Shown piece after piece: positions 36,952 to 45,152 of a DNA stretch of 64,000 nt (position 1 is the stretch's first letter; each line of letters begins with the position of its first letter). Location of the stretch: positions 186,001 to 250,000 of the forward strand of contig NZ_JXLE01000001.1 of NCBI RefSeq assembly GCF_001886265.1, written 5' to 3'. Position numbers and translations under genes: made by a program. Below the pieces are notes generated by a model that did no database searches, was not told the DNA's origin, and saw only the letters and a program-made list of their open reading frames with translations. The stretch is from Enterococcus thailandicus (GTDB lineage Bacteria; Bacillota; Bacilli; Lactobacillales; Enterococcaceae).

Positions 36952-37839
36952 ATGAAACTCGGATTTATTGGAACAGGAGTAATGGGTAGCTCAATTGTTG
37001 AACACTTATTACGAGCAGGATACGAAGTGGTCGTTTATAATCGAACAAAAGCAAAAGCAGATCCTTTAGTTGCTAAGGGAGCTGTTTGGGCAGAGACACC
37101 ACAACTAGTTGCTAGACAAAGCGAAGTGATTTTTACAATGGTTGGATACCCAACAGACGTTGAAGAAATCTATTATGGGCAAAATGGGGTTTTTTCAGCA
37201 GATGTTTCGGGGAAAATTGTAGTTGACTTAACAACCAGTACGCCAACTTTGGCAGAAAAAATTGCTCAGACAGCTTCTGAAAAGGGAGCAGCTGCGTTGG
37301 ATGCGCCAGTTTCTGGTGGCGACTTAGGAGCAAAGAACGCGACATTAACCATTATGGTTGGTGGACAATCAGATGTCTACGAAAAAGTTTTACCAATTTT
37401 TAGAGAGTTTGGCTCAACTTTTACATTACATGGTGATGCAGGAAAAGGTCAGCATACAAAAATGGCCAACCAAATCATGATTGCTGGTACAATGACAGGG
37501 ATGACCGAAATGTTAGCTTACGCAAAAAAAAATCAACTTGATTTGAAAAAGGTGATTGAAACGCTTTCTGGTGGTAGTGCAGCAAACTGGTCTTTGAGCA
37601 ATTATGCGCCACGTATTTTACGCGAAGACTACTCTCCCGGATTTTTTGTTAAACATTTTATCAAAGATTTAAAAATTGCTTTAGATGAAGCTGAAAACCA
37701 ATCACTTGAACTACCAGCTACAAAACAAGCACTTATCTTGTACGAACAGTTGGCTGGTAAAGGGTTTGAAAATGATGGGACACAAGCGTTGATTAAACTT
37801 TGGTGGCCGAATGGAAATGTTCCAGAAAAAAAATCATAA
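36952..37839 (+). CDS. NAD(P)-dependent beta-hydroxyacid dehydrogenase
   Basis: 295 residues. Rossmann motif GFIGTGVMGSSI (4-15), the substrate loop DAPVSGGDLGAK, the catalytic Lys region GKGQHTKMANQIM and the helical C-terminal domain are typical of 3-hydroxyisobutyrate/tartronate-semialdehyde dehydrogenases. VYNRTKAK after the second strand, with Asn-Arg, suggests NADP preference. The substrate is unknown; the family includes succinic-semialdehyde and glyoxylate reductases. It has its own AGGAGG site right after the bgs terminator. Confidence 0.88.
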   Translation: MKLGFIGTGVMGSSIVEHLLRAGYEVVVYNRTKAKADPLVAKGAVWAETPQLVARQSEVIFTMVGYPTDVEEIYYGQNGVFSADVSGKIVVDLTTSTPTLAEKIAQTASEKGAAALDAPVSGGDLGAKNATLTIMVGGQSDVYEKVLPIFREFGSTFTLHGDAGKGQHTKMANQIMIAGTMTGMTEMLAYAKKNQLDLKKVIETLSGGSAANWSLSNYAPRILREDYSPGFFVKHFIKDLKIALDEAENQSLELPATKQALILYEQLAGKGFENDGTQALIKLWWPNGNVPEKKS

Positions 37840-37911
37840 AAAACTGGTTTTTTTCGCGAAAATCAATGCAAGACAGCCATGACTTTGATACAATATAACA
37901 GAAATAAGAAA

Positions 37912-37924
37912 AGGAGGACCTCCT
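37912..37924 (+). promoter_or_regulatory. Self-complementary ribosome binding site of ykuJ
   Basis: AGGAGGACCTCCT ends directly before ATG 37925. The SD sequence AGGAG can pair with CTCCT in a tight 5-base hairpin. Confidence 0.6.
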
Positions 37925-38155
37925 ATGACACATTCACAATTAGTCGCAATTATTAAACGACTGGAGGCTATGGTCGAATCAGCAGACAACGAGTTGCAAG
38001 TTCGTCGCTTTGAAAAAGAAGGCGTTGAAAAATGTACAGTAACTTATGATAAAGCAACTACTACATTTGAATTAACTGAAACAGATACACACCAACAATA
38101 CGAGTTTGATAATATTGATATCGTTGCGATGGAAATCTACGACTTAATCCAATAA
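37925..38155 (+). CDS. ykuJ: DUF1797 family protein YkuJ
   Basis: 76 residues matching YkuJ: SQLVAIIKRLEAMVE, RRFEKEGVEKCTVTYD, TFELTETDTHQQYEFDNIDIVAMEIYDLIQ. A small cytosolic alpha/beta protein conserved in Firmicutes, function unknown. The AGGAGG site lies in a palindrome directly abutting the start codon. Monocistronic, ending in a terminator shared with the convergent nuclease gene. Confidence 0.85.
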   Translation: MTHSQLVAIIKRLEAMVESADNELQVRRFEKEGVEKCTVTYDKATTTFELTETDTHQQYEFDNIDIVAMEIYDLIQ

Positions 38156-38182
38156 GTTTTGCTCATTTAGCGTAAGCTTGTA

Positions 38183-38235
38183 AACAACATAAAAAGACCG
38201 AGATGATTATTCGTCTTGGTCTTTTTATGTTGTTC
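38183..38235. terminator. Bidirectional terminator between ykuJ and the nuclease gene
   Basis: Arms of about 24 bases (AACAACATAAAAAGACCGAG... / ...CTTGGTCTTTTTATGTTGTT) around TTAT. Confidence 0.93.
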
Positions 38236-38271
38236 TGTTTGAGTGGCTATTAAGAGACGCTCGTAGGTTAT

Positions 38272-39195
38272 TTATTGTGACTGTTCTTTGCTAAGCTTGC
38301 GTTGATAGCTGAGTAAAATTTGAACAGGATCAACTTCAGCTTTTGTTAGCTGTTGTTTTTTTGCTAAAGTATCATTTCCAACAGCAAAATGAAAATTAGG
38401 TGGGGTGTTACCAGCTATTTTAGTTGTCGCTACTAATTGACCGTAGCAAATCAAATAATATTTTGTCAATTCTTGATCTGCTGCAACGGGTAAAGACAAA
38501 ATGAGACGAGGTGTTTGCAAAAAGGTCTTTTGGTTTTGGATTTGCTGGATGAAGTAAGTCATTAACTCAATTTCACTTTGAATACTACTTGCACGTTCGA
38601 AATTGAGAAGTTCAATAAAGTGTTCTTGTCGTTGTTTAAGATAAGTTAAAACTTTTTTATTTCGACCTTTTAAAAGACCTTCAATTTCTTTTTTCTTTTG
38701 TTGAAAGGACAACTGAGCGATTGTTGGAAGTTGTGTTCGCAAAGCTAATAAACTAATTTCTTTCAGCCAAGGCATTTGGTAAGTCTCTTCTAAAATACGT
38801 AAGATAGTAGGTATTTTTTTGTAGGAACGAAAAGGACCGAAGCTTTGAGCAGTCGGCTCATCTGACAGGATAAAACCAGTATCAGTTAATTGAAGATAAT
38901 TGTAATTGGTAAAATAGTTCATCTGTCGATTATAGAATGGATGATAGTGTTGAATCAATTCACATTCTAAAAGCAATGCATCTAATTCGGTATCTACCAC
39001 CACAAAATCAAAATCGACAATTGTATGTACCATTCGTAGCACTTTAGTTGAATGTTGTTTGTTTTGCTGAAAGTAACTACTCACACGATTTTTTAATTGC
39101 TTGGCTTTACCAACATAAATCACTGAGCCATGTTTATCTTTCATTAAATAAACCCCGGGAAGAAGAGGCAAATGTTTCACTTTTTCTTTAAGCAT
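38272..39195 (-). CDS. Cho-like GIY-YIG nuclease (short UvrC homologue)
   Basis: 307 residues, minus strand, start after AAAGGAG. The UvrC N-terminal GIY-YIG nuclease domain is complete: GVYLM (Tyr16), YVGKAKQLKNRVSSYF (Tyr27, Arg37) and ALLLECELIQHYHPFYN with metal-binding Glu77. A UVR-like segment follows (LLKGRNKKVLTYLKQRQE, LNFERASSIQSEIE, 174-210). The RNase-H-like 5' nuclease and helix-hairpin-helix domains of full UvrC (about 600 residues) are absent. This is the layout of E. coli Cho, which makes an extra 3' incision at UvrB-bound damage. Divergent from fabT; not obviously LexA-regulated. Confidence 0.82.
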   Translation of the reverse strand: MLKEKVKHLPLLPGVYLMKDKHGSVIYVGKAKQLKNRVSSYFQQNKQHSTKVLRMVHTIVDFDFVVVDTELDALLLECELIQHYHPFYNRQMNYFTNYNYLQLTDTGFILSDEPTAQSFGPFRSYKKIPTILRILEETYQMPWLKEISLLALRTQLPTIAQLSFQQKKKEIEGLLKGRNKKVLTYLKQRQEHFIELLNFERASSIQSEIELMTYFIQQIQNQKTFLQTPRLILSLPVAADQELTKYYLICYGQLVATTKIAGNTPPNFHFAVGNDTLAKKQQLTKAEVDPVQILLSYQRKLSKEQSQ

Positions 39196-39293
39196 AATTA
39201 CTCCTTTTATCTTTCAATCAAAAAAACTATATCAAATTTGAAAAAAACAAACAAGAAAACTTGTTTTTTTAGAAAACTACTGGACAAAAAAGC

Positions 39294-39306
39294 TTTGATA
39301 ATCAAA
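39294..39306 (+). promoter_or_regulatory. FabT box (upstream copy)
   Basis: TTTGATAATCAAA, identical to the box at 39467. It sits about 130 bases upstream of the promoter, nearer the divergent nuclease gene. Confidence 0.65.
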
Positions 39307-39422
39307 ATATTTTTTTGAAATGAATTTTTAATCTATCTTTGTTAAATATTTGTTTTATCAGCATTTATAAATGAATTTTTTCTTAAAATAAACTGAGAAT
39401 CGAAAAAAGTTGTTGATTATGG

Positions 39423-39451
39423 TTGATTTTTGAAAAAAGTTAAGATATAGT
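39423..39451 (+). promoter_or_regulatory. Promoter of the fab operon
   Basis: TTGATT, exact 17-base spacer, TATAGT. Confidence 0.7.
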
Positions 39452-39463
39452 TTGAACATCAAA
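39451..39463 (+). promoter_or_regulatory. FabT-like half-conserved box
   Basis: TTTGAACATCAAA, a TTTGA-N3-TCAAA palindrome 16 bases from the centre of the next box and overlapping the predicted start site. Confidence 0.5.
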
Positions 39464-39466
39464 AGA

Positions 39467-39479
39467 TTTGATAATCAAA
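39467..39479 (+). promoter_or_regulatory. FabT box (promoter-proximal)
   Basis: TTTGATAATCAAA, matching the known FabT/MarR palindrome of streptococcal and enterococcal fab promoters, just downstream of the start site. Confidence 0.8.
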
Positions 39480-39500
39480 CTAATTAGTGGATGGTGGAAC

Positions 39501-39941
39501 ATGGAACCAGATTTGAAAACAGTTAATGATTATCTCGTAAGTGTGTTCAATGATATTTTGACGATCGAAGAGTCTGAGTTGAAAAAATCACAATTCAACG
39601 ATCTATCAATTACTGAGATGCATACGATCGAGGCAATCGGGATGTATAAGAAAAAAACAACTTCAGAAGTAGCAAAGGAGTTATCGATCACTGTTGGGAC
39701 CTTGACCACTGCCATCAACAAATTAGTGAAAAAAGGGTATGTTGAGCGTATTCGCAGTGAAGATGATCGGCGTGTGGTGAAACTGGGCTTGACGAAAAAA
39801 GGAAAGCTATTGTATCGCGTACATCAACATTTTCATCGAGAAATGGTCAAAAACATTCTGGATGGAATGGGCGACCAAGAACAACATGCTTTGCTAAATG
39901 CACTGAAAAACTTGCATGATTTCTTGCGAGAGTATAAGTGA
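39501..39941 (+). CDS. fabT: Fatty-acid biosynthesis repressor FabT (MarR family)
   Basis: 146 residues starting MEPDLKTVNDYLVSVFNDIL at ATG 39501; an upstream in-frame ATG at 39468 lies within the operator. The winged HTH is clear: TSEVAKELSITVGTLTTAIN and KKGYVERIRSEDDRRVVKL. FabT represses the fab operon when long-chain acyl-ACP accumulates. It is the first gene of the operon with its palindromes in the leader, so it represses itself as well. Confidence 0.93.
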   Translation: MEPDLKTVNDYLVSVFNDILTIEESELKKSQFNDLSITEMHTIEAIGMYKKKTTSEVAKELSITVGTLTTAINKLVKKGYVERIRSEDDRRVVKLGLTKKGKLLYRVHQHFHREMVKNILDGMGDQEQHALLNALKNLHDFLREYK

Positions 39942-39950
39942 GGAACGTTA

Positions 39951-40913
39951 ATGGAACAATTTGGAACAATTACGGCAACTGCAAGTGTACTTCCTGAAAG
40001 AATCGTGACTAACGATGAGCTTTCACAAATGATGGAAACATCAGATGAATGGATTCGTTCACGAACTGGGATTAGAGAAAGACGTTGTGTAACGAATCAA
40101 ACAACATCAGATCTTTGTTTCCTAGTTGCGCAAAAATTACTAGAAAAGCAAAAAATCCAACCCGAAGAACTGGATTTCATCGTAGTTGCTACGATTTCTC
40201 CGGATTATGCAATGCCGTCAGTGGCTGCGCAAGTCCAAGGTCGATTGGGCGCAACCAAAGCAATTGCTTTTGATTTGAGTGCTGCTTGTACTGGTTTTGT
40301 GTATGCACTAAGTATTGCTGAAAAACTGATTCGCTGTGGCTCGAAAAAAGGGCTTGTCATTGGTGGAGAAACGTTGTCTAAGTTACTTGACTGGACAGAC
40401 CGCTCTACAGCTGTTTTATTCGGTGATGGAGCAGGTGGTGTGTTATTAGAAGCTGGCGCAACACAAAAATTATTAGTGGAGCATTTAGCAACGGATGGTA
40501 CACGAGGTTCTTCGTTAACAGCAGGATATCATGAAAATAAAAGTCCATTTTATTCTGAAAAGTCAGAAGGTTCTTACTATTTGCAAATGGTTGGACGTGA
40601 TATTTTTGACTTTGCAGTCCGAGATGTCGCGAAAAATCTAAAAGAAATAACGCAAGAAAATTCAGTTGATTATCTACTTTTGCATCAAGCAAATCAACGA
40701 ATTATTGAAAAAATTGCTCGGAAGGTCAAAATTCCACAAGAGCAGTTTCTAGCAAACATGGATAAATATGGTAATACTTCTGCTGCAAGTATTCCTATTT
40801 TATTAGACGAGGCGGTTTCCGCTGGAACGCTTCAATTAGGCAGTAATCAAAAAGTGGTATTTACAGGTTATGGCGGAGGTTTAACATGGGGAAGTATCCT
40901 CATGGAGCTATAA
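39951..40913 (+). CDS. fabH: Beta-ketoacyl-ACP synthase III
   Basis: 320 residues. The catalytic triad is visible: Cys113 in SAACTGF, His245 in LLLHQAN and Asn275 in YGNTSAAS. It starts fatty-acid synthesis by condensing acetyl-CoA with malonyl-ACP. Located ten bases after fabT. Full length and typical order for Lactobacillales. Confidence 0.97.
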   Translation: MEQFGTITATASVLPERIVTNDELSQMMETSDEWIRSRTGIRERRCVTNQTTSDLCFLVAQKLLEKQKIQPEELDFIVVATISPDYAMPSVAAQVQGRLGATKAIAFDLSAACTGFVYALSIAEKLIRCGSKKGLVIGGETLSKLLDWTDRSTAVLFGDGAGGVLLEAGATQKLLVEHLATDGTRGSSLTAGYHENKSPFYSEKSEGSYYLQMVGRDIFDFAVRDVAKNLKEITQENSVDYLLLHQANQRIIEKIARKVKIPQEQFLANMDKYGNTSAASIPILLDEAVSAGTLQLGSNQKVVFTGYGGGLTWGSILMEL

Positions 40914-40973
40914 ACTGATAAATGATAAAAATAAAACTATAAAATTGTAAACAATATCGGAGGAATATATCGT

Positions 40974-41198
40974 ATGGTATTCGAAAAAATTCAAGAAATT
41001 ATTGCAGAAGAATTAGGTAAAGAAACAGAAGAAATTAAATTAACCACAGATATTCAAGAAGATTTAGAAGCTGATAGCTTGGACTTATTCCAAATCATCA
41101 ACGAAATCGAAGATGAATTCGATGTGAAAATTGAAACAGAAGATGGCATTAAAACTGTACAAGATTTAGTTACTTACGTTGAAAAACAAACTGCATAA
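40974..41198 (+). CDS. acpP: Acyl carrier protein
   Basis: 74 residues, strongly acidic. Ser35 in EADSLDLFQ carries the phosphopantetheine. It carries acyl intermediates between Fab enzymes. Start after TCGGAGG. A terminator-like hairpin follows it (41217), so acpP mRNA can exceed that of the downstream genes. The gene normally next in line, fabK, is absent. Confidence 0.95.
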   Translation: MVFEKIQEIIAEELGKETEEIKLTTDIQEDLEADSLDLFQIINEIEDEFDVKIETEDGIKTVQDLVTYVEKQTA

Positions 41199-41216
41199 TC
41201 ATGTAATAAGGTTGGG

Positions 41217-41255
41217 GGCTGGGACATTTCCGATGTGAAATGTCTTAGCCTTTTT
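41217..41255 (+). terminator. Terminator-like hairpin inside the fab operon
   Basis: GGCTGGGACATTT / AAATGTCTTAGCC arms (wobble pairs in the centre) with an 8-base loop, then TTTTT. It lies between acpP and fabD, so it should terminate only part of the transcripts. Confidence 0.75.
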
Positions 41256-41302
41256 GAATAAATGGATACTTAGTCGTCTATCCTAAATTATTGGAGAATA
41301 TA

Positions 41303-42229
41303 ATGAAAACAGCATTTTTATTTAGTGGGCAAGGCGCTCAATACCAAGGCATGGGTCAAGATTTATACCATGAACCCGTAGTAAAACAAACATTTGATGA
41401 AGCAAGCCAAATTCTTGGTTATGACATGGCAGAATTGTGTTTTACTGAAAATCAGCAACTAGATCAGACCACTTACACACAACCGGCGATTTTAACGGTA
41501 AGTGTTGCCTATCATCGCTTATTACAAGAACAAGGAATTACTCCGGACGCAGCATTAGGGCTTAGCTTAGGAGAATATTCAGCATTGGTTGCAAGCGAAG
41601 CGCTATCGTTTGCAGAAGCAGTAGCATTAGTGGCTAAACGCGGTGCTTATATGACTGAGGCTGCGCCAACCGGAAGTGGCAAAATGGTCGCTGTGATGAA
41701 TACGCCGATTGAATTGATTGAAGCTTGTTGTCAGGAAGCAAGTCAGTTTGGCATTGTTTCACCTGCAAATTACAATACACCACAGCAAATCGTTATTGGT
41801 GGGGAAGTGACAGCTGTTGACGCGGCGATGACTTTGTTACAAGAACAAGGCGCCAAACGAATGATTCCATTAAATGTTAGTGGACCATTTCATACAGCCA
41901 TCCTAGCGCCAGCAGCGCAAAAGCTAGCGAAGGAATTAAAAACAATCTCATTTAACGAACCAAGGATCCCAGTGATTAGCAATACAACCACTGAGGTTAT
42001 GACAAAAGAAGCAATTCCAAACTTATTAGAGCGTCAAGTGATGTCTCCTGTTCGTTTTTATGAAAGTATTGAAAAATTAAAATCATTGGGAATTGACCAA
42101 ATGATTGAAGTCGGACCAGGGAAAGTCTTGAGTGGTTTCATGAAAAAAATCGATAAAACGATTCCTGTTTACCGTGTTGAGAATCAACAAACATTTGAAG
42201 AAACTTATCAACGATTATCGGGGAGGTAA
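41303..42229 (+). CDS. fabD: Malonyl-CoA:ACP transacylase
   Basis: 308 residues from ATG 41303 (site TTGGAG; an in-frame TTG at 41291 overlaps it). FSGQGAQYQGM, the nucleophile Ser88 in GLSLGEYSAL, and His197 in GPFHTAIL. It loads malonyl units on ACP. Two bases separate it from fabG, so they are tightly coupled. Confidence 0.96.
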   Translation: MKTAFLFSGQGAQYQGMGQDLYHEPVVKQTFDEASQILGYDMAELCFTENQQLDQTTYTQPAILTVSVAYHRLLQEQGITPDAALGLSLGEYSALVASEALSFAEAVALVAKRGAYMTEAAPTGSGKMVAVMNTPIELIEACCQEASQFGIVSPANYNTPQQIVIGGEVTAVDAAMTLLQEQGAKRMIPLNVSGPFHTAILAPAAQKLAKELKTISFNEPRIPVISNTTTEVMTKEAIPNLLERQVMSPVRFYESIEKLKSLGIDQMIEVGPGKVLSGFMKKIDKTIPVYRVENQQTFEETYQRLSGR

Positions 42230-42231
42230 TT

Positions 42232-42969
42232 ATGGACGTTAGAGGAAAAAACGTTTTTGTCACAGGAAGTACGAGAGGTATCGGGGAAGCAATTGCAATT
42301 GCGTTTGCTAAAGCGGGTGCCAATGTTGTCTTAAATGGTCGCAGCGCGATTTCTTCAGAAAAATTGGCTGAAATTTCAGCTTTAGGTGTTACCTGCATTG
42401 GGGTATCTGGTGATATCGCAGATTTTACTAAAGCAGGTGAAATGATCAAGGAAGCGCAAGAGCAGCTAGGTTCTGTTGATATTTTAGTCAATAACGCTGG
42501 AATCACAAATGACAAATTATTACTTCGGATGGACGCTGAAGATTTCAAAAAATGTTTGGATATCAATTTGACTGGTACATTCAACATGACCCAACATGTT
42601 CTAAAACAAATGATGAAAAAACGTGAAGGTGCAATCATCAATTTGGCAAGTGTTTCTGGTTTAATCGGGAATGTCGGACAAGCAAACTATGCAGCCAGTA
42701 AAGCCGGAGTTGTTGGCTTAACCAAATCAGTTGCTAGAGAAGTAGCGACGCGTGGAATCACATGTAACGCCATTGCGCCGGGCTTTATTGCAACAGACAT
42801 GACGGATGTTCTATCAGAAAAAGTAAAAGAACAAGTCACAAAACAAATTCCATTGCAGCGCTTTGGTAACGTGGAAGATATTGCCAAGACTGCAGTTTTC
42901 TTAGCAGAAAATGCGTACATCACAGGTCAAGTGATTAATGTTGATGGCGGTTTGGTCATGCACGGATAA
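42232..42969 (+). CDS. fabG: 3-oxoacyl-ACP reductase
   Basis: 245-residue short-chain dehydrogenase. Cofactor motif TGSTRGIG (11-18), NNAG (87-90), catalytic Ser140, Tyr153 and Lys157 (NYAASKAG), with the C-terminal ITGQVINVDGG typical of FabG. It reduces beta-ketoacyl-ACP with NADPH. Confidence 0.96.
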   Translation: MDVRGKNVFVTGSTRGIGEAIAIAFAKAGANVVLNGRSAISSEKLAEISALGVTCIGVSGDIADFTKAGEMIKEAQEQLGSVDILVNNAGITNDKLLLRMDAEDFKKCLDINLTGTFNMTQHVLKQMMKKREGAIINLASVSGLIGNVGQANYAASKAGVVGLTKSVAREVATRGITCNAIAPGFIATDMTDVLSEKVKEQVTKQIPLQRFGNVEDIAKTAVFLAENAYITGQVINVDGGLVMHG

Positions 42970-42987
42970 TAGAAAGGAAGATGATTG

Positions 42988-44223
42988 ATGAATCGAGTAG
43001 TAATTACAGGCTATGGTGTTACTTCGCCAATCGGAAACGATGGAGATAGCTTTTTAGATAGTTTAAAAAACGGAACGAACGGAATTGCACCAATTACGAA
43101 ATTTGATGCAACTGAAACAGGGATTACGCTAGCTGGTGAAGTAAAAGATTTCCCTTATGATAAATATTTTATTAAAAAAGATAGCAAACGTATGGATATG
43201 TTTTCAATTTATGGAATCTATGCTGCTCTTGAAGCAATTGAAATGAGTGGATTAGAAAAAGAAAAAATTGATCAAGATCGTTTCGGTGTTATCGTTGGTT
43301 CAGGAATTGGTGGTTTACCAACAATTGAGAATCAAGTAATTCGCTTGCATGAAAAAGGCGCTAAACGAGTATCACCAATGTTTGTTCCTATGTCGATTGC
43401 CAACATGGCTGCTGGGAATATTGCTTTACGAGTAGGTGCTAAAGGCATTTGTACATCAATCGTTACAGCTTGTGCTAGTGGAACGAACTCCATTGGTGAA
43501 GCTTACCGTAACATTAAACATGGTTATTCAGATGTTATCCTAGCTGGCGGAACAGAAGCAACGATTTGTGAAATGGGAATCGCAGGTTTTGCTGCGTTGA
43601 CAGCTTTATCAACTGCTACAGATCCAGACCGTGGTTCTATTCCATTCGATGAAGAACGTAATGGTTTTGTTATGGGAGAAGGCGCTGGAATCTTAGTGAT
43701 CGAGTCCTTAGAACATGCAAAAGCACGCGGTGCGAAAATCTATGGTGAAATCGTAGGTTATGGATCAAATTGTGATGCATATCATATGACAGCACCAACG
43801 CCAGACGGATCAGGGGCTTCAAAAGCAATGAAATTGGCGATGGACGAAGCAGGCATCCAACCAGAAGAAGTGGGCTATATCAATGCGCATGGAACAAGCA
43901 CACCTGCAAATGACCAAGCAGAAGCAAAAGCAATTCAGCTAGCACTTGGTGAAAACTTCCGAGACACTTATGTTAGCAGTACAAAATCAATGACAGGACA
44001 TTTACTAGGTGCTGCTGGGGGAATCGAGGCTTTAGCAACATTATTAGCGTTAGAGCACCAATTTGTACCACCAACTATCAACGTAGTAAATCAAGATCCA
44101 GAAATTGATTTAACAGTCGTAAAAAATGAGAGCAAACCTGCTGAACTTACTTATGCCATGAGTAACTCACTAGGCTTTGGCGGACACAATGCGGTCCTTT
44201 GCATGAAACGCTGGGAGGAATAA
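42988..44223 (+). CDS. fabF: Beta-ketoacyl-ACP synthase II
   Basis: 411 residues from ATG 42988 after AAAGGAAG. Catalytic Cys162 (TACASGTN), His301 (NAHGTSTP) and His338 (MTGHLLGAAG). It elongates acyl-ACP chains. In enterococci this fabF-type enzyme can also serve unsaturated synthesis depending on the paralogue; which role applies here cannot be read from the sequence. Confidence 0.96.
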   Translation: MNRVVITGYGVTSPIGNDGDSFLDSLKNGTNGIAPITKFDATETGITLAGEVKDFPYDKYFIKKDSKRMDMFSIYGIYAALEAIEMSGLEKEKIDQDRFGVIVGSGIGGLPTIENQVIRLHEKGAKRVSPMFVPMSIANMAAGNIALRVGAKGICTSIVTACASGTNSIGEAYRNIKHGYSDVILAGGTEATICEMGIAGFAALTALSTATDPDRGSIPFDEERNGFVMGEGAGILVIESLEHAKARGAKIYGEIVGYGSNCDAYHMTAPTPDGSGASKAMKLAMDEAGIQPEEVGYINAHGTSTPANDQAEAKAIQLALGENFRDTYVSSTKSMTGHLLGAAGGIEALATLLALEHQFVPPTINVVNQDPEIDLTVVKNESKPAELTYAMSNSLGFGGHNAVLCMKRWEE

Positions 44224-44225
44224 GC

Positions 44226-44711
44226 TTGAACATCAGTGAAATTAAAGAACTAGTAACGCAATTCGATCAATCTTCTTTGACTGAATTTGATTTACGTGAA
44301 GGTCAATTTGAACTTTATATGAATAAAAACAATACCAGTCGTGGAGCAGTAACAGCACCTCAAATGATGGAAGCACCTGCAGTTCAACCTGTATCAGCGA
44401 AACCAGAAATCAAAGCAGATGAACCTGTTAAAGAACAGACTGTAGTAGCAGACACAAAGCAAGAAATTGAAGGCATTGAAGTAAAATCACCAATTGTTGG
44501 TGTTGTGTACTTGCAACCTTCACCGGATAAACCAGCTTACAAAAAAGTTGGTGACCAAGTAGCAAAAGGTGAAATCATCTGCATTATTGAAGCAATGAAG
44601 CTAATGAATGAGATCACCAGTGACTTTGACGGAGAAATTGTTGAAATTCTGGTTGAAAATGAAGAAGTTGTTGAATTTGGTCAACCACTCGTTAAAATTC
44701 AGCCAAAATAA
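44226..44711 (+). CDS. accB: Biotin carboxyl carrier protein of acetyl-CoA carboxylase
   Basis: 161 residues from TTG 44226, seven bases after AGGAGG that lies in the end of fabF. An N-terminal MNISEIKELVTQFD helix, a Pro/Ala/Glu-rich linker and the biotinyl domain with Lys125 in EAMKLMNEI. It carries the carboxyl group from AccC to AccDA. A TTG start for accB is uncommon but well supported by the ribosome site. Confidence 0.94.
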   Translation: MNISEIKELVTQFDQSSLTEFDLREGQFELYMNKNNTSRGAVTAPQMMEAPAVQPVSAKPEIKADEPVKEQTVVADTKQEIEGIEVKSPIVGVVYLQPSPDKPAYKKVGDQVAKGEIICIIEAMKLMNEITSDFDGEIVEILVENEEVVEFGQPLVKIQPK

Positions 44712-44725
44712 GAAAGAGGTAGAAG

Positions 44726-45145
44726 ATGAATATTCAAGAAATCAAAGAAATCATTCCACATCGTTACCCAATGCTGCTGATTGATCGAGTGGAAGAAATG
44801 GTTGCAGGCGAAAGTGTTATCGCTAAGAAAAATGTCACAATCAATGAACCCTTTTTTCAAGGTCATTTTCCAGAAGAACCGGTTATGCCCGGTGTGCTGA
44901 TTGTTGAAGCAATGGCACAAGCTGGAGCCGTTGCCTTATTGTCTTTAGAACAATTTAAAGGAAAGACAGCTTATTTTGGCGGATTGGATAAAGCAAAATT
45001 CCGTCGCAAAGTGACACCAGGAGATACTTTGTATTTGGAAGTTGAAATTATCAAAGTAAAATCTTCCGCTGGAATCGGGAAGGGTGTCGCAAAAGTGGAT
45101 GGCAAAAAAGTTGCCGAAGCTGAATTAACCTTTATGATTGGATAG
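44726..45145 (+). CDS. fabZ: 3-hydroxyacyl-ACP dehydratase
   Basis: 139-residue hot-dog-fold enzyme. [11 protein letters not shown], then catalytic His47 in [11 protein letters not shown] and Glu61 in LIVEAMAQ. It forms trans-2-enoyl-ACP, the substrate of the enoyl reductase missing from this operon. Whether it also isomerises (FabN-like) cannot be judged from these motifs. Confidence 0.94.
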   Translation: MNIQEIKEIIPHRYPMLLIDRVEEMVAGESVIAKKNVTINEPFFQGHFPEEPVMPGVLIVEAMAQAGAVALLSLEQFKGKTAYFGGLDKAKFRRKVTPGDTLYLEVEIIKVKSSAGIGKGVAKVDGKKVAEAELTFMIG

Positions 45146-45152
45146 GTGAAAT

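Larger units (their letters stand above)
39196..39500. other. Divergent control region of the fab operon
   Basis: 305 AT-rich bases between the nuclease gene and fabT, with one FabT-like box at 39294-39306, the fabT promoter at 39423-39451 and two further boxes at 39451-39479. No gene seen. Confidence 0.65.
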
